Part shown: piece after piece, positions 51,506 through 62,314 of the stretch | How the letters are laid out: each line of letters begins with the position of its first letter | How positions within the stretch are numbered: the stretch's first letter is position 1 | Notes under the pieces: generated by a model | Databases searched by the model: none | Told to the model about the DNA's origin: nothing | The model's input: the letters and a program-made list of their open reading frames with translations, nothing else | Translations under genes and position numbers: made by a program | From: Microbacterium sp. AB | Lineage (GTDB): Bacteria; Actinomycetota; Actinomycetes; Actinomycetales; Microbacteriaceae | Direction: 5' to 3' | Assembly (NCBI RefSeq): GCF_032878875.1 | Contig: NZ_CP118157.1 | Span: forward strand, 3,162,001-3,226,000 | Length of the DNA stretch: 64,000 nt

Positions 51506-52545
51506 CGGCGGGCCTCCTCTCGCTTCAAGGCTCGTCTCCGGGCGCGTCGTTCGCGGCGCGACAGCTGCCCGCCGCGGCTCCCCTCGTCGCGGACGAGCGA
51601 TCGGGTGATGAGCAGGTTGACGAGGCCGATCGCGAGGATGATGACGAAGAGGATCCACGCCATCGCGGCCGCGCGGCCGAAGTTCCAGTCGCCCCAGCCG
51701 ACGTCGTAGAGGTAGAGCGTGATCGTCAGCCACTGCTGCGCCGAGCCGCCCCGCCCGAACTGGTCGAACATCCGCGGCTCGTCGAAGATCTGCAGGCCGC
51801 CGATCGTCGAGGTGATGACGACGAAGATGAGCGTGGGCCGGAGCGACGGCAGCGTGATGTTCCAGAACTGCCGGAAGGCGCCCGCGCCGTCGACGGTCGC
51901 GGCCTCGTAGTAGTCGCGCGGGATGGCCTGCATCGCGGCGAGCAGGATGAGCGCGTTGTAGCCGGTCCACCGGTAGTTGACCATCGTCGCGATCGCCACG
52001 TGGCTCCAGAACGGCTCGACGTGCCACGGGATGGCGCCGATGCCGATCGCCTCGAGGAGTCCGTTGATGGCCCCCGACTTGTCGGCGAACAGGGCGTTGA
52101 AGATGAGGCCGACGGCGACGGGCGCGACGACGTAGGGCAGCAGCGCGCTCATCCGCCAGAACGTCCTGGCGCGGATGTGCCGGTCGAGCATCGCGGCGAT
52201 GAAGAGCGCGAGGACGAGCTGCGGCACGCTCGAGAGCAGGAAGATGCTGAAGGTGTTGCCGAGCGCGGTCCAGAACTTGGGCTGCGAGAGGATCCAGGCG
52301 TACTGGCCGAACCCGATGAACTCGCCCGAGCGGCGCACCTGATCCCAGTCCATGAACGAGATCACGCCCGTGTAGACGATCGGGAACAGCCCGACGATCG
52401 CGAACAGGACGAAGAACGGCGAGATGTAGAGGTAGGGCGAGAGCCTCAGGTCCCAGCGGCTGAGCCGCTGCGAGAACGAGAGCACTCGGACGGGCCGGTC
52501 CGGCGGAGCGTCGGCGCTCGGCGGACGGATGGCGGTGGCGGTCAC
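51502..52545 (-). CDS. Carbohydrate ABC transporter permease, CebF/MalF type
   Basis: 347 residues with six helices, starting at a GTG. Helix 1 is LYISPFFVLFAIVGLFPIVYTGVISFMDW, and the EAA loop is RDYYEAATVDGAGAFRQFWNITLPSLRPT. The C-terminus is unusually basic (SRRERRARRRALKREEARR). It pairs with the downstream permease to form the cellobiose/oligosaccharide channel. Its stop overlaps the next ATG. Confidence 0.92.
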   Translation of the reverse strand: MTATAIRPPSADAPPDRPVRVLSFSQRLSRWDLRLSPYLYISPFFVLFAIVGLFPIVYTGVISFMDWDQVRRSGEFIGFGQYAWILSQPKFWTALGNTFSIFLLSSVPQLVLALFIAAMLDRHIRARTFWRMSALLPYVVAPVAVGLIFNALFADKSGAINGLLEAIGIGAIPWHVEPFWSHVAIATMVNYRWTGYNALILLAAMQAIPRDYYEAATVDGAGAFRQFWNITLPSLRPTLIFVVITSTIGGLQIFDEPRMFDQFGRGGSAQQWLTITLYLYDVGWGDWNFGRAAAMAWILFVIILAIGLVNLLITRSLVRDEGSRGGQLSRRERRARRRALKREEARR

Positions 52546-52560
52546 GGCTTCCCCTCGGGG

Positions 52561-52604
52561 CGGGTGTGCGGATGGCGGGGTGCGGGTGTGCGGATGGCGG
52601 GGTG
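52561..52604. repeat. Two exact 22-bp tandem repeats
   Basis: Unit beginning CGGGTGTGCGGATGGCGGGG at 52561-52582 and 52583-52604, identical. It lies between copy D of the 94-bp element and the start of the cebF-like gene, where it may space the intergenic region. Confidence 0.85.
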
Positions 52605-52612
52605 CGGGGGCG

Positions 52613-52706
52613 ACACAATGCAGGAAGACCGTGGCCCGGTCGCGCCGGATGTGCCGGAAACGGGCGGGCGGGCACCCTTCCTGTGCGCGGATCTCCTGCG
52701 TTGTGC
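52613..52706. repeat. 94-bp dyad element, copy D
   Basis: Left arm ACACAATGCAGGA (52613-52625), right arm TCCTGCGTTGTGC (52694-52706), 94 bp overall. It starts 23 bp after the binding-protein stop and lies inside the ceb operon between the binding-protein and permease genes, where it could form an intra-operon hairpin that uncouples their expression. Confidence 0.85.
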
Positions 52707-52729
52707 GCGCCCGCCCGTGAAGCCTCGCG

Positions 52730-54001
52730 TCAGAACGCCGAGACCTCGGTGACCCAGGTCTGCCAGCTGGTCTCCTCGTCCTCGATGCCGTCGAAGACGC
52801 GCGTCACGGCGTTCTGCAGGGCGTCGTGGAACTGGAAGTACTTCGGCCCCTTGACCGGCGACACCGTCACGGCCTCGGCGCGCTCGATGCCGATCTCGCC
52901 CGTGGGCGCGTCGTTGAAGTAGGGGTTCACGAAGCCCGTCAGGTCGGTGCTGTCGTACGCCTCGGGCTGGCTCGGGAACGTCCCGGCGTTCACGAACGCC
53001 TTGATCTGCGTGTCGGACGAGGTCAGCCAGTCGGCGAGCTCCTGCGCGGCGGCGACGTTCGCGCCGTTCGCGGGGATCACGAGGTACGATCCGCCCCAGT
53101 TGCCGCCGCCGCCGGGGAAGACGTCGGCGATGTCCCAGCCCGCGACGTCGGGGGCCTCGCCCGAGATGACGCCGTGCATCCAGCCGGGGCACAGCATCGC
53201 GGCGAACTCGCCGTTCGCCATCGACGCGTACCAGTCGTCGCTCCACTGTCCGGCGTACGCGGAGATCGGGATGGCGTTCTCGACGACCGTGTCGTACACC
53301 TCGCGGACGTCGGGGTTCTCCGTCGCGACGATCGTGCCGTCCGCCTCCTCGTAGGTGACCTCGATCTGGTTCATGAGGCCCTGCAGCACGGTGTTGGCGG
53401 AGTCGAGGAACGGCTTCCCCGTCGTGTCGACGTACTCCTGGCCGACGGCGAAGAGGTCGTCCCACGTGGTGAAGAGGCCGGCGACCTCCTCCCGGTCGCT
53501 CGGCAGCCCCGCCTCCGCGAACAGGTCGGAGCGGTAGCACACGGCCTGCGGCCCGATGTCGGTGCCGTACGCGACGAGGTTGCCGTCGGCGTCGGTCGCG
53601 GCGGCCTCCTTCCAGTCGAGCCAGCGGCCCTCGAGGTCGTCGGGGACGGGCTCGAGCAGGTCGGCGTACTGCATCATCTCGGTGAACCAGTCGACCTCGA
53701 CGGCCTCGATGTCGGCGAGCCCGGTGTTGCCGAGCTTCTGGAAGAAGTTCGCGCGCGCGTCGTTCGACGTCGCGGCCTTGTTGTGGACGATGGTGACGTT
53801 CGGGTGCTCGTCCGTGTACTCCTGGAGGAGCTCGTCGGTGTAGCCGAAGTCGTTGAACGTCGAGATCGTGAGCTCGAGGGGGGCGTCGGGATCTGCCGGC
53901 TCGGCGTCGCCGCCGGAGCCCGAGCATCCGGCGAGCACGAGGCCGCCGATGGCGAGGGCACTGACCGCAGCGGCGCCGCGGCGGATGGCACGAGTGTTCA
54001 C
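52730..54001 (-). CDS. Sugar-binding lipoprotein of the ABC importer (CebE-like)
   Basis: 423 residues. Lipoprotein signal with lipobox LVLAGCS (Cys about residue 25), then a Gly/Ser/acidic linker and a family-1 extracellular binding domain (LELTISTFNDFGYTDELLQEYTDEHPNVTIV...). Start: the GTG at 54001, five bases after AAAGGAG; the GTG at 54005-54007 would sit on the ribosome binding site. First gene of the operon, transcribed from the promoter with the CelR/CebR-type operators. Confidence 0.9.
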   Translation of the reverse strand: MNTRAIRRGAAAVSALAIGGLVLAGCSGSGGDAEPADPDAPLELTISTFNDFGYTDELLQEYTDEHPNVTIVHNKAATSNDARANFFQKLGNTGLADIEAVEVDWFTEMMQYADLLEPVPDDLEGRWLDWKEAAATDADGNLVAYGTDIGPQAVCYRSDLFAEAGLPSDREEVAGLFTTWDDLFAVGQEYVDTTGKPFLDSANTVLQGLMNQIEVTYEEADGTIVATENPDVREVYDTVVENAIPISAYAGQWSDDWYASMANGEFAAMLCPGWMHGVISGEAPDVAGWDIADVFPGGGGNWGGSYLVIPANGANVAAAQELADWLTSSDTQIKAFVNAGTFPSQPEAYDSTDLTGFVNPYFNDAPTGEIGIERAEAVTVSPVKGPKYFQFHDALQNAVTRVFDGIEDEETSWQTWVTEVSAF

Positions 54002-54032
54002 TGTCACTCCTTTGTGGTGGGTGGACAGGGCA

Positions 54033-54046
54033 TGGGAGCGCTCCCA
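54033..54046. promoter_or_regulatory. CelR/CebR-type operator, promoter-distal copy
   Basis: Perfect palindrome TGGGAGCGCTCCCA, the sequence reported for CelR/CebR binding in actinobacteria. It lies between the predicted transcription start and the binding-protein start codon, where a bound repressor would block elongation. Confidence 0.85.
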
Positions 54047-54060
54047 CGTCCTGTCATGGA

Positions 54061-54089
54061 ACTTTATGGGAGCGCTCCCATCGCGTCAA
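54061..54089 (-). promoter_or_regulatory. ceb operon promoter with operator in the spacer
   Basis: On the minus strand: -35 TTGACG (54084-54089), a 17-bp spacer, -10 TAAAGT (54061-54066). Confidence 0.75.
54067..54080. promoter_or_regulatory. CelR/CebR-type operator inside the promoter
   Basis: Second perfect TGGGAGCGCTCCCA, occupying 14 of the 17 spacer bases between -35 and -10. Its centre is 34 bp from the first operator. Confidence 0.88.
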
Positions 54090-54209
54090 GGGCGTGCGGG
54101 GGCCGCCGATGGGCGAAACGTAACCACTCAGTAACAGATTGCATACCTGAACGACCCAAGAGTCGTGATTGCATTCAATCCGTCCCTGCAACCCGTCCTT
54201 GGAGGCATC

Positions 54210-55871
54210 GTGCGTTCCTTCCCCATCCCGTCGGCGTCGCCGTCCCCGCGCGCACCGCGCGCCGCGGCGGCGATGATCGTCGCAGCCCTCGCCCTCACCG
54301 GGTGCCAGGCCGTCCAGACCACCTCGGCCCCCACCGAGGAGGCGGAGGACACGACCGAGGTCTCCCTCGACGGCAAGACGACCGTCGAGGGCGGGGATCT
54401 CGTCATGGCCCTCTCCGCGGAGCCCGATCGGCTCGACCCCACCACCTCGTCCTCGCTGTACACGCGCTACGTCATGCAGACGATGTGCGAGAAGCTCTAC
54501 GACATCGACGCCGACGGCGAGGTCGTGCCCATGCTCGCCACCGAGCTGCCGGAGGTCTCGGACGACGGCCTGAGCGTCACCATCCCCCTCCGGGAGGGCG
54601 TCGTCTTCGCCGACGGCGAGCCCTTCGACGCGGAGGCCGTCAAGGCCACGCTCGACCGTCATCTGGCGAAGGAGGACTCCTCCCGCCGCAGCGAGCTCGG
54701 CCCCGTGACGGCCGTGGAAGCCGTCGACGAGCACACCGTCGAGATCGCCTTCGACACGCCGTTCTCCCCGCTGGCCGCGGTGCTCGCCGACCGCGCCGGC
54801 ATGATCATGTCCCCGAAGGCGCTGGCCGAGGAGGGCGACGACTTCGGGGATGCGCCGGTGTGCGTCGGGCCCTTCCGGTTCGTCGAGCGCGTGCCGCAGA
54901 CGTCCATCACCGTCGAGCGCGACCCGCTGTACTACGACGCCGACTCCGTGCACCTCGACACGATCACCTACCGCATCATCACGGACGCCTCCATCCGCGC
55001 GGCCAACCTGCGCTCGGGCGACGTGCAGGTCGCCGACACGCTCTCGACGCAGGACGTGTCCGAGCTGCAGGACGACGACGGCCTGGGCATCCTGCAGGTC
55101 GAGTCCCTCGGCTACCAGGCCATCACCGTCAACGTCGGCAACACCGACGGCGTGGGCGCCGCTCCCGGCGACATCGGGACCCCGCTCGCGAACGATCCGC
55201 GCGTGAGGGAGGCGCTGTCGATGTCCATCGACCGCGAGCAGCTCGTGGCCTCGGTGTTCAACGGCTACTACGACCCGGCGTGCTCGCCGATCTCGCCCGC
55301 CAGCCCCTTCAGCTCCGACGCGTCCGAGGCGTGTGCCGAGTACGACCCCGAGGGCGCGCGCGCCCTCCTCGAGGAGGCGGGCGCGGAGATCCCGTACCGC
55401 GTCGAGATGAAGGTGACGAACAACCCCGACACGCTGCGTCTCGCGCAGGCGATCCAGGCCTCGGTCGCCGACGCGGGCTTCGAGCTCGAGCTGGTCCCCG
55501 TCGAGTACTCGACACTGCTGGACGTGCAGAACGCCGGCGACTTCGATCTGCTCCAGCTGGGATGGTCGGGGCGCGTGGACCCGCACGGCAACACGTTCAA
55601 CTTCCTCACGACGGGGGCGGGGAACAACTACTCCGGCTACTCCGACGCCGAGGTCGACGAGCTGCTGACGCGGGCGACGGAGACGTTCGACACCGACGAG
55701 CGCGCGGAGCTGTACGGCGAGGCGATCGCGCAGGTGCAGCAGGACAACCCGGTCGTCTACCTCTACCGCACCCGTTCGCTCACGGGCTACACGGCGGACG
55801 TGGCGGGCATCGGCACGTACGCTGACGGCGTCGTGCGTCTCGGCCAGGCCGCGTTCGTCGAGACGGAGTGA
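54210..55871 (+). CDS. Peptide ABC transporter substrate-binding lipoprotein (DppA/OppA-like)
   Basis: 553 residues, family-5 extracellular solute-binding protein. Lipoprotein signal ending LALTGCQ. Domain marks: LDPTTSSSLYTRYVMQTMCEKLYDIDADGEVVPMLA, VFADGEPFDAEAVKATLDRHL, and NNYSGYSDAEVDELL. Start: the GTG at 54210, six bases after GGAGG; an upstream ATG at 54165 lacks a site. First of a five-gene Dpp-like operon that includes a gamma-glutamyltransferase, so its ligand may be glutathione or another gamma-glutamyl peptide (inference). Confidence 0.88.
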   Translation: MRSFPIPSASPSPRAPRAAAAMIVAALALTGCQAVQTTSAPTEEAEDTTEVSLDGKTTVEGGDLVMALSAEPDRLDPTTSSSLYTRYVMQTMCEKLYDIDADGEVVPMLATELPEVSDDGLSVTIPLREGVVFADGEPFDAEAVKATLDRHLAKEDSSRRSELGPVTAVEAVDEHTVEIAFDTPFSPLAAVLADRAGMIMSPKALAEEGDDFGDAPVCVGPFRFVERVPQTSITVERDPLYYDADSVHLDTITYRIITDASIRAANLRSGDVQVADTLSTQDVSELQDDDGLGILQVESLGYQAITVNVGNTDGVGAAPGDIGTPLANDPRVREALSMSIDREQLVASVFNGYYDPACSPISPASPFSSDASEACAEYDPEGARALLEEAGAEIPYRVEMKVTNNPDTLRLAQAIQASVADAGFELELVPVEYSTLLDVQNAGDFDLLQLGWSGRVDPHGNTFNFLTTGAGNNYSGYSDAEVDELLTRATETFDTDERAELYGEAIAQVQQDNPVVYLYRTRSLTGYTADVAGIGTYADGVVRLGQAAFVETE

Positions 55872-55878
55872 ACGGGCG

Positions 55879-56832
55879 ATGGCGCGCTTCCTCCTCTCCC
55901 GCCTGGGCCAGTCGGCTGTGACACTGCTGCTCGCGGGCGTCGTCATCTTCTTCGGCGTCCGCCTGCTCCCGGGCGACCCCGCCCTCGCCATGGCGGGAGA
56001 GGAGGCGACGCCCGAGCGGATCGCCGCCGTCCGCGCGGAGCTCGGCCTCGACGACCCGATCGCCGTGCAGTTCGCCCGGTTCGCCGGGCAGGTGCTCACG
56101 GGCGACCTGGGCGAGTCCACCCGCACCGGCGCCGAGGTCTCCTCGATGATCGCCTCGACGCTCCCCGTCACCCTGTGGCTGGCACTGTACGCGATCGTCG
56201 TGGCCGTCGTCGCCGGGATCGTGCTCGGCGTGATCGCCGAGCGGTTCCGCGGGCGCTGGCCGGAGTGGGCGGCGAACGCCGTCGCGCTCGTGAGCCTGTC
56301 GATCCCGAACTTCTGGCTCGGGATGATCGCGATCCTCGTCCTGTGCATCGGGTGGGGGCTGTTCCCGGCATCGGGATACGTGCCGGTGCGGGAGGACCCC
56401 GCCCGGTGGGCGCTGCACCTGACCCTGCCCGCGGTCGTGCTCGGCACGGGGCTCGCCGCCGTCATCATGCGCCAGACCCGCGCGTCGATGATCGAGGCGA
56501 TGCGCGCCGACTACGTGAGGACGGCGCGCGCGACGGGGCTCGGACGCTGGCGCGTCCTCGTCCGCTACGGGCTGCGCAACTCGCTCATCGTCGTCGTGAC
56601 GATCGCCGGCCTGCAGCTGGGAGGGCTCATCTCCGGCGCCGTCGTCACGGAGCAGATCTTCGCCCTGCCCGGATTCGGCAAGCTCACGCTCGACGCGGTC
56701 TTCACCCGCGACTACCCCGTCGTCCAGGCCGTCGTGCTCATCGCCACGGCGGGCTACGTCGTCGTCAACCTCGCCGTCGACATCCTGTACTCGGTGATCA
56801 ACCCGCGCATCCGGGTGGGCGGCGCCCGATGA
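55879..56832 (+). CDS. Peptide ABC transporter permease, DppB type
   Basis: 317 residues, six helices. Typical start MARFLLSRLGQSAVTLLLAGVVIFFGVRLLPGDPA, with the RAELGLDDPIAVQFARF loop; EAA loop IEAMRADYVRTARATGLGRWRVLVRYGLRNSLI. It follows the binding-protein gene by seven bases. Confidence 0.93.
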   Translation: MARFLLSRLGQSAVTLLLAGVVIFFGVRLLPGDPALAMAGEEATPERIAAVRAELGLDDPIAVQFARFAGQVLTGDLGESTRTGAEVSSMIASTLPVTLWLALYAIVVAVVAGIVLGVIAERFRGRWPEWAANAVALVSLSIPNFWLGMIAILVLCIGWGLFPASGYVPVREDPARWALHLTLPAVVLGTGLAAVIMRQTRASMIEAMRADYVRTARATGLGRWRVLVRYGLRNSLIVVVTIAGLQLGGLISGAVVTEQIFALPGFGKLTLDAVFTRDYPVVQAVVLIATAGYVVVNLAVDILYSVINPRIRVGGAR

Positions 56833-57707
56833 CCCAGCTCGTCACGGCGGGGCCGGCGATCGCGCGGGCGCCCCGCGGCCGCGCCCTCCGCCGGCTGATC
56901 CGGACTCCCCTCTCGCTGTGCGGGCTCGCCCTGATGGCCGTCGTCGTGCTCGCCGCCGCCCTCGCGCCGGTCATCGCCCCGCACCCGCCCGCGGGGGTGA
57001 ACTTCGAGGCGCCCTTCCAGCTCCCCGGCACCGTCGGCTACCTCCTGGGCACCGACGACCTCGGCCGCGACATCCTCTCGCGCATGCTCTACGGCATCCG
57101 CACCTCCCTGCTCATCGGCGCGATCTCGGTCGTCCTGGCCGTCGTCGCCGGCGTGCCGCTCGGACTCGCCGCCGGGTACTGGCGCTGGCTGGACGCCCCC
57201 ATCTCGCGCCTGAACGACGTCGCGCTCGCCTTCCCGTTCCTCGTGCTCGCGATCGCGCTCGCGGCGATCGCGGGCCCCAGCCCCGCCAACGCCGCGATCG
57301 CGCTCGGGGTCGCGCAGGTGCCCGTCATGCTGCGCGTCGTGCGGGGCGAGACGCTCCGGCTGCGGGAGAGTGAGTTCGTGCAGGCAGCGATCACCATGAA
57401 CGCCTCCGGGGCGCGGATCGTGTGGCAGCACGTCCTCCCCAACTGCGCGTCGGCGGTCGTCATCCAGGCCACGGTGATCATGCCCGTCGCGGTGCTCGGC
57501 GAGGCGGTGCTGTCGTTCCTCGGCCTGGGGATCCAGCCGCCCGACCCGAGCCTGGGCATCATGCTCTCCGACGCGCAGCAGTACCTCTCGCGCACCCCGT
57601 GGCCGGCCCTGTTCCCCGGCCTGGCGATCATCGCGATCTGCCTCGCCTTCAACATCGTCGGAGACGGCCTCCGCGACGTCCTCGATCCGACCTCCGACAG
57701 CAGGTGA
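56829..57707 (+). CDS. Peptide ABC transporter permease, DppC type
   Basis: 292 residues. LLGTDDLGRDILSRMLYGIRTSLLIG is the diagnostic DppC/OppC block; EAA loop RLRESEFVQAAITMNASGARIVWQHVLPN; end FNIVGDGLRDVLDP. Starts at an ATG overlapping the dppB-like stop (ATGA). Forms the channel with the preceding permease. Confidence 0.94.
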   Translation: MTQLVTAGPAIARAPRGRALRRLIRTPLSLCGLALMAVVVLAAALAPVIAPHPPAGVNFEAPFQLPGTVGYLLGTDDLGRDILSRMLYGIRTSLLIGAISVVLAVVAGVPLGLAAGYWRWLDAPISRLNDVALAFPFLVLAIALAAIAGPSPANAAIALGVAQVPVMLRVVRGETLRLRESEFVQAAITMNASGARIVWQHVLPNCASAVVIQATVIMPVAVLGEAVLSFLGLGIQPPDPSLGIMLSDAQQYLSRTPWPALFPGLAIIAICLAFNIVGDGLRDVLDPTSDSR

Positions 57708-57712
57708 CACCT

Positions 57713-59558
57713 TTGAGCAATCCCTCCTTCACCATCCCTCCCGCGTTCACGACGCGCCCGGACCTCTCCGGGACGTTCGGCATGACCGCGTCGACCCACT
57801 GGACGGCGACCGCGACGGCGCAGGCCGTGCTCGAACGCGGCGGCAACGCCTTCGACGCCGCCGTCGCGGCCGCCTTCGTGCTGCACCTCGTCGAGCCGCA
57901 CCTCAACGGGCCCGGCGGCGACATGACCGCCGTGTTCGCGACCGCTGATGCCCCCGACCGTCCCCGCGTGCTGATGGGGCAGGGGCCGGCGCCGGCGGGA
58001 GCGACGATCGACCGCTTCCGGTCCGAGGGACTCGACCTGGTGCCGGGATCCGGTGCGCTCGCCGCCGCCGTGCCCGGAGCCGTGGACGCCTGGCTGCTGC
58101 TGCTACGCGATCACGGCACCTGGTCGGTCGCCGATGCGCTGGCCTTCGCGATCGGCTACGCGCGCGACGGGCATCCCGTCCTCGAACGCGTGGTCCAGAC
58201 GATCGCGAGCGTCTCCGGGCTCTTCCGCGATCACTGGCGGACGTCGGCGGAGCGGTGGCTGCCGGACGGCGTGGTCCCCCGCGCGGGCGAGCGCATCGCC
58301 AACCCCGTCTACGCCGGCGTCCTCGAAGGGCTCGTGGCCGCGGCCGACGCGGCGGCCGGGGCGGGACGGGAGGCGCAGGTGGACGCGGCACGCGCGCGAT
58401 GGCGCGACGTCGTCGGCCGCGCCGTGGAGGAGTTCGTGCGCACGCCCCACCGCCACTCCGACGGCGCCGAACACGCCGGGGTGATGACGGCGGCCGATGT
58501 GGAGGCGTTCTCGGCGGATGTCGAGGACGCCGTCGTGGCGAGGTTCCGCGGGTACGAGGTCGCCAAGACGGGCCCGTGGGGCCAGGGCCCGATCCTGCTT
58601 CAGGCGCTCAAGATCCTCGAGGGACTCCCCGACGAGCGCCTCGACCCGTCGACGGCGATCGGCGCCCACACCGTGCTCGAGGCGCTCAAGCTCGCGCTCG
58701 CCGACCGCGAGGCCTGGTACGGCGACTCCGACGGGCCGCTCGACGCCGAGTCGCTCGCGCATCTCCTCTCCGACGAGTACGCCGCACAGCGGCGCGCGCT
58801 CATCGGCGAGCACGCCTCCCGCGAGGTCCGACCGGGTTCGCCGGGCGGTCGCGTGCCGTCTCCGCTGCCCCCGCTGCGCGCCGACGAGGACGCGGCGGAC
58901 GCCGCCGGGATCGGCGAGCCCACCGTCGCCGTCGTGCCCATCGGCGCGGAGCACGTCGAACCGGTCGCGGACGCGGGAGGCGCGACGCGCGGGGACACGT
59001 GCCACATCGACGTCGTCGACCGCTGGGGCAACGTCATCTCGGCGACGCCATCGGGCGGATGGCTGCAGTCCTCCCCGACGATCCCCGCGCTCGGCTTCTG
59101 CCTGGGCACGCGGCTCCAGATGACCTGGCTCGACGCGTCCTCTCCGTCGGCGCTCGTGCCGGGCAGGCGTCCGCGCACGACGCTCACGCCCACGCTCGTG
59201 CTGCGCGACGGCCTCCCGGTCATGGCGCTCGGGTCGCCCGGCGGCGATCAGCAGGACCAGTGGCAGCTGCTCATGCTGCTGCGCGTGCTCGTCGGCGGGT
59301 ACAGCCCGCAGCAGGCGATCGACGCCCCCGCGCTGCACACGACGTCGTTCCCCGGCTCCTTCTGGCCGCGCACGGGGACGCCCGGCGGCGCCGTCGTGGA
59401 GGACCGTCTCGGCGACGACGTCGTCCGCGCGCTCGAGGCCAGGGGACACGTCGTCACGCGGTCGGGCGACTGGTCGCTCGGCCGGCTGTCGGCCGTGACG
59501 CGCGACCCCGGGACCGGCCTGCTCGGCGCCGCCGCCAACCCGAGAGGGGCGCAGGGAT

Positions 59559-59575
<17 letters not shown>
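57713..59575 (+). CDS. Gamma-glutamyltransferase family protein, cytoplasmic, inside the Dpp operon
   Basis: 620 residues. It has the Ntn-hydrolase GGT pattern: THWTATATAQAVLERGGNAFDAAVAAAFVLHLVEPHLNGPGGD at the N-terminus and, at the autoprocessing site, GDTCHIDVVDRWGNVISATPSGG, where the Thr after Asp would become the new N-terminal nucleophile. LGSPGGDQQDQWQLLMLLRVL is near the end. No signal peptide, so it would hydrolyse gamma-glutamyl compounds after import. The TTG at 57713 is chosen, five bases after the dppC-like stop with AGGTG upstream. It overlaps the ATPase gene by 17 bp. It resembles the YwrD-like, not the periplasmic GGT, branch. Confidence 0.88.
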
Positions 59576-61194
<1,619 letters not shown>

Positions 61195-61214
<20 letters not shown>

Positions 61215-61953
61215 CGCCGACGACGGGAGCCCTCCCGCCGTCCCCTCCTATCCGTCCGGCGGGGTCTCGTCGGGCGTGCAGGACGCCATCCGCCGCGACA
61301 TCATCACCGGGACCCTCCTCCCCGGCGAGCGGGTGACGGAGGCCTCCCTCGCCCAGCGCTACGCGGTCTCCCGCGTGCCGGTGCGCGAGGCGCTGCGCGG
61401 GCTCGAGAGCGAGGGCTTCATCGCGTCCCGTCCGCACGCGGGATCGCGCGTGGCGGCGATCCCCATGGACGAGGCCGAGGACCTCTTCGACGTCCGCGAG
61501 ACGCTCGAGGTCGCCACCGCGCGCCGCGCGGCCGCCCGGGCCGCCGCGCTGTGGTCGCGGCAGGACAGCCCGCAGGAGTGGTGGGACACACGACGAGAGC
61601 TCGCCCGGCTGCTCGACAGGGGGGACGAGGTGGCCGCGCGCGACGACCTCGACGCGCTCGTCGACGTGAACGACCGCCTCCACCTCGCGATCGGCGAGCT
61701 CGCCGCATCCCCCACCCTCCAGCGCCTGCTGCGTCAGCTGTCCTGGAAGATCGAGTGGCTCTACGCCTCCGACCGGCAGGCGCGCGGCAGCGGGCGCTGG
61801 CCCGACCATCGCGCGATCGTCAGCGCGATCGACGCCGGGGACCCCGATCGCGCCGGCGAGCTGATGCGGGAGCACGTGCGGGGCACCCGGTCCACGTTCT
61901 TCGCCCGGTACGCATCGCGTCTTCCCCCGCAGGGCGCGGGCTCCGAGGCCTGA
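61195..61953 (+). CDS. GntR-family regulator, FCD subfamily, of the peptide/GGT operon
   Basis: 252 residues from a GTG at 61195. After a disordered N-terminus: winged helix AIRRDIITGTLLPGERVTEASLAQRYAVSRVPVREALRGLESEGFI and an FCD domain with DLDALVDVNDRLHLAI and HRAIVSAIDAGDPDRAGELMREHV (metal/ligand His and Asp). Overlap with the ATPase gene makes it the last operon gene and so a likely autoregulator. No clear operator was identified upstream of 54210. Confidence 0.87.
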
Positions 61954-62020
61954 CGCGCCGCGCGAACGCCGGTCGGGCGAGGACGGCCGCCGGGGCCCGG
62001 ACGGCGAGGGACGCGGCGAC

Positions 62021-62026
62021 TAGACT
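62021..62026 (+). promoter_or_regulatory. -10 box upstream of purS
   Basis: TAGACT, 39 bp before the purS ATG. Unlike purM, purD and purC this would leave a short leader. Confidence 0.4.
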
Positions 62027-62065
62027 GGGTCCGACACCCCGCCCGCGACATCCGGAGCCCACCTC

Positions 62066-62314
62066 ATGCCCACCATCGTCGTCGACGTCATGCCCAAGGC
62101 CGAGCTGCTGGACCCGCAGGGCAAGGCCGTCACCGGGTCGCTCTCGCGGCTGGGCCATGGCGCCTTCCAGAACGTCCGCATCGGCAAGCGCATCGAGCTG
62201 ACCGTCGACGGCGACGTCACGGACGCCGTGCTCGCCGAGGCCAGGACGATCGCCGACGAGATCCTCTCGAACGGCGTCATCGAGGACGTCGTGAGCATCG
62301 AGGTCGTCGAGTGA
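62066..62314 (+). CDS. purS: Phosphoribosylformylglycinamidine synthase subunit PurS
   Basis: 82 residues, the small structural subunit of the three-part FGAM synthase. The pattern [45 protein letters not shown] is characteristic. It bridges PurL and PurQ and forms the ammonia channel complex. Its TGA overlaps the purQ GTG. Confidence 0.95.
   Translation: MPTIVVDVMPKAELLDPQGKAVTGSLSRLGHGAFQNVRIGKRIELTVDGDVTDAVLAEARTIADEILSNGVIEDVVSIEVVE

Noticed and set aside
54165..54210. ATG at 54165 as start of the peptide-binding protein
   Set aside because: No ribosome binding site, and it would place 15 extra residues before a normal lipoprotein signal; the GTG at 54210 has GGAGG at ideal spacing.
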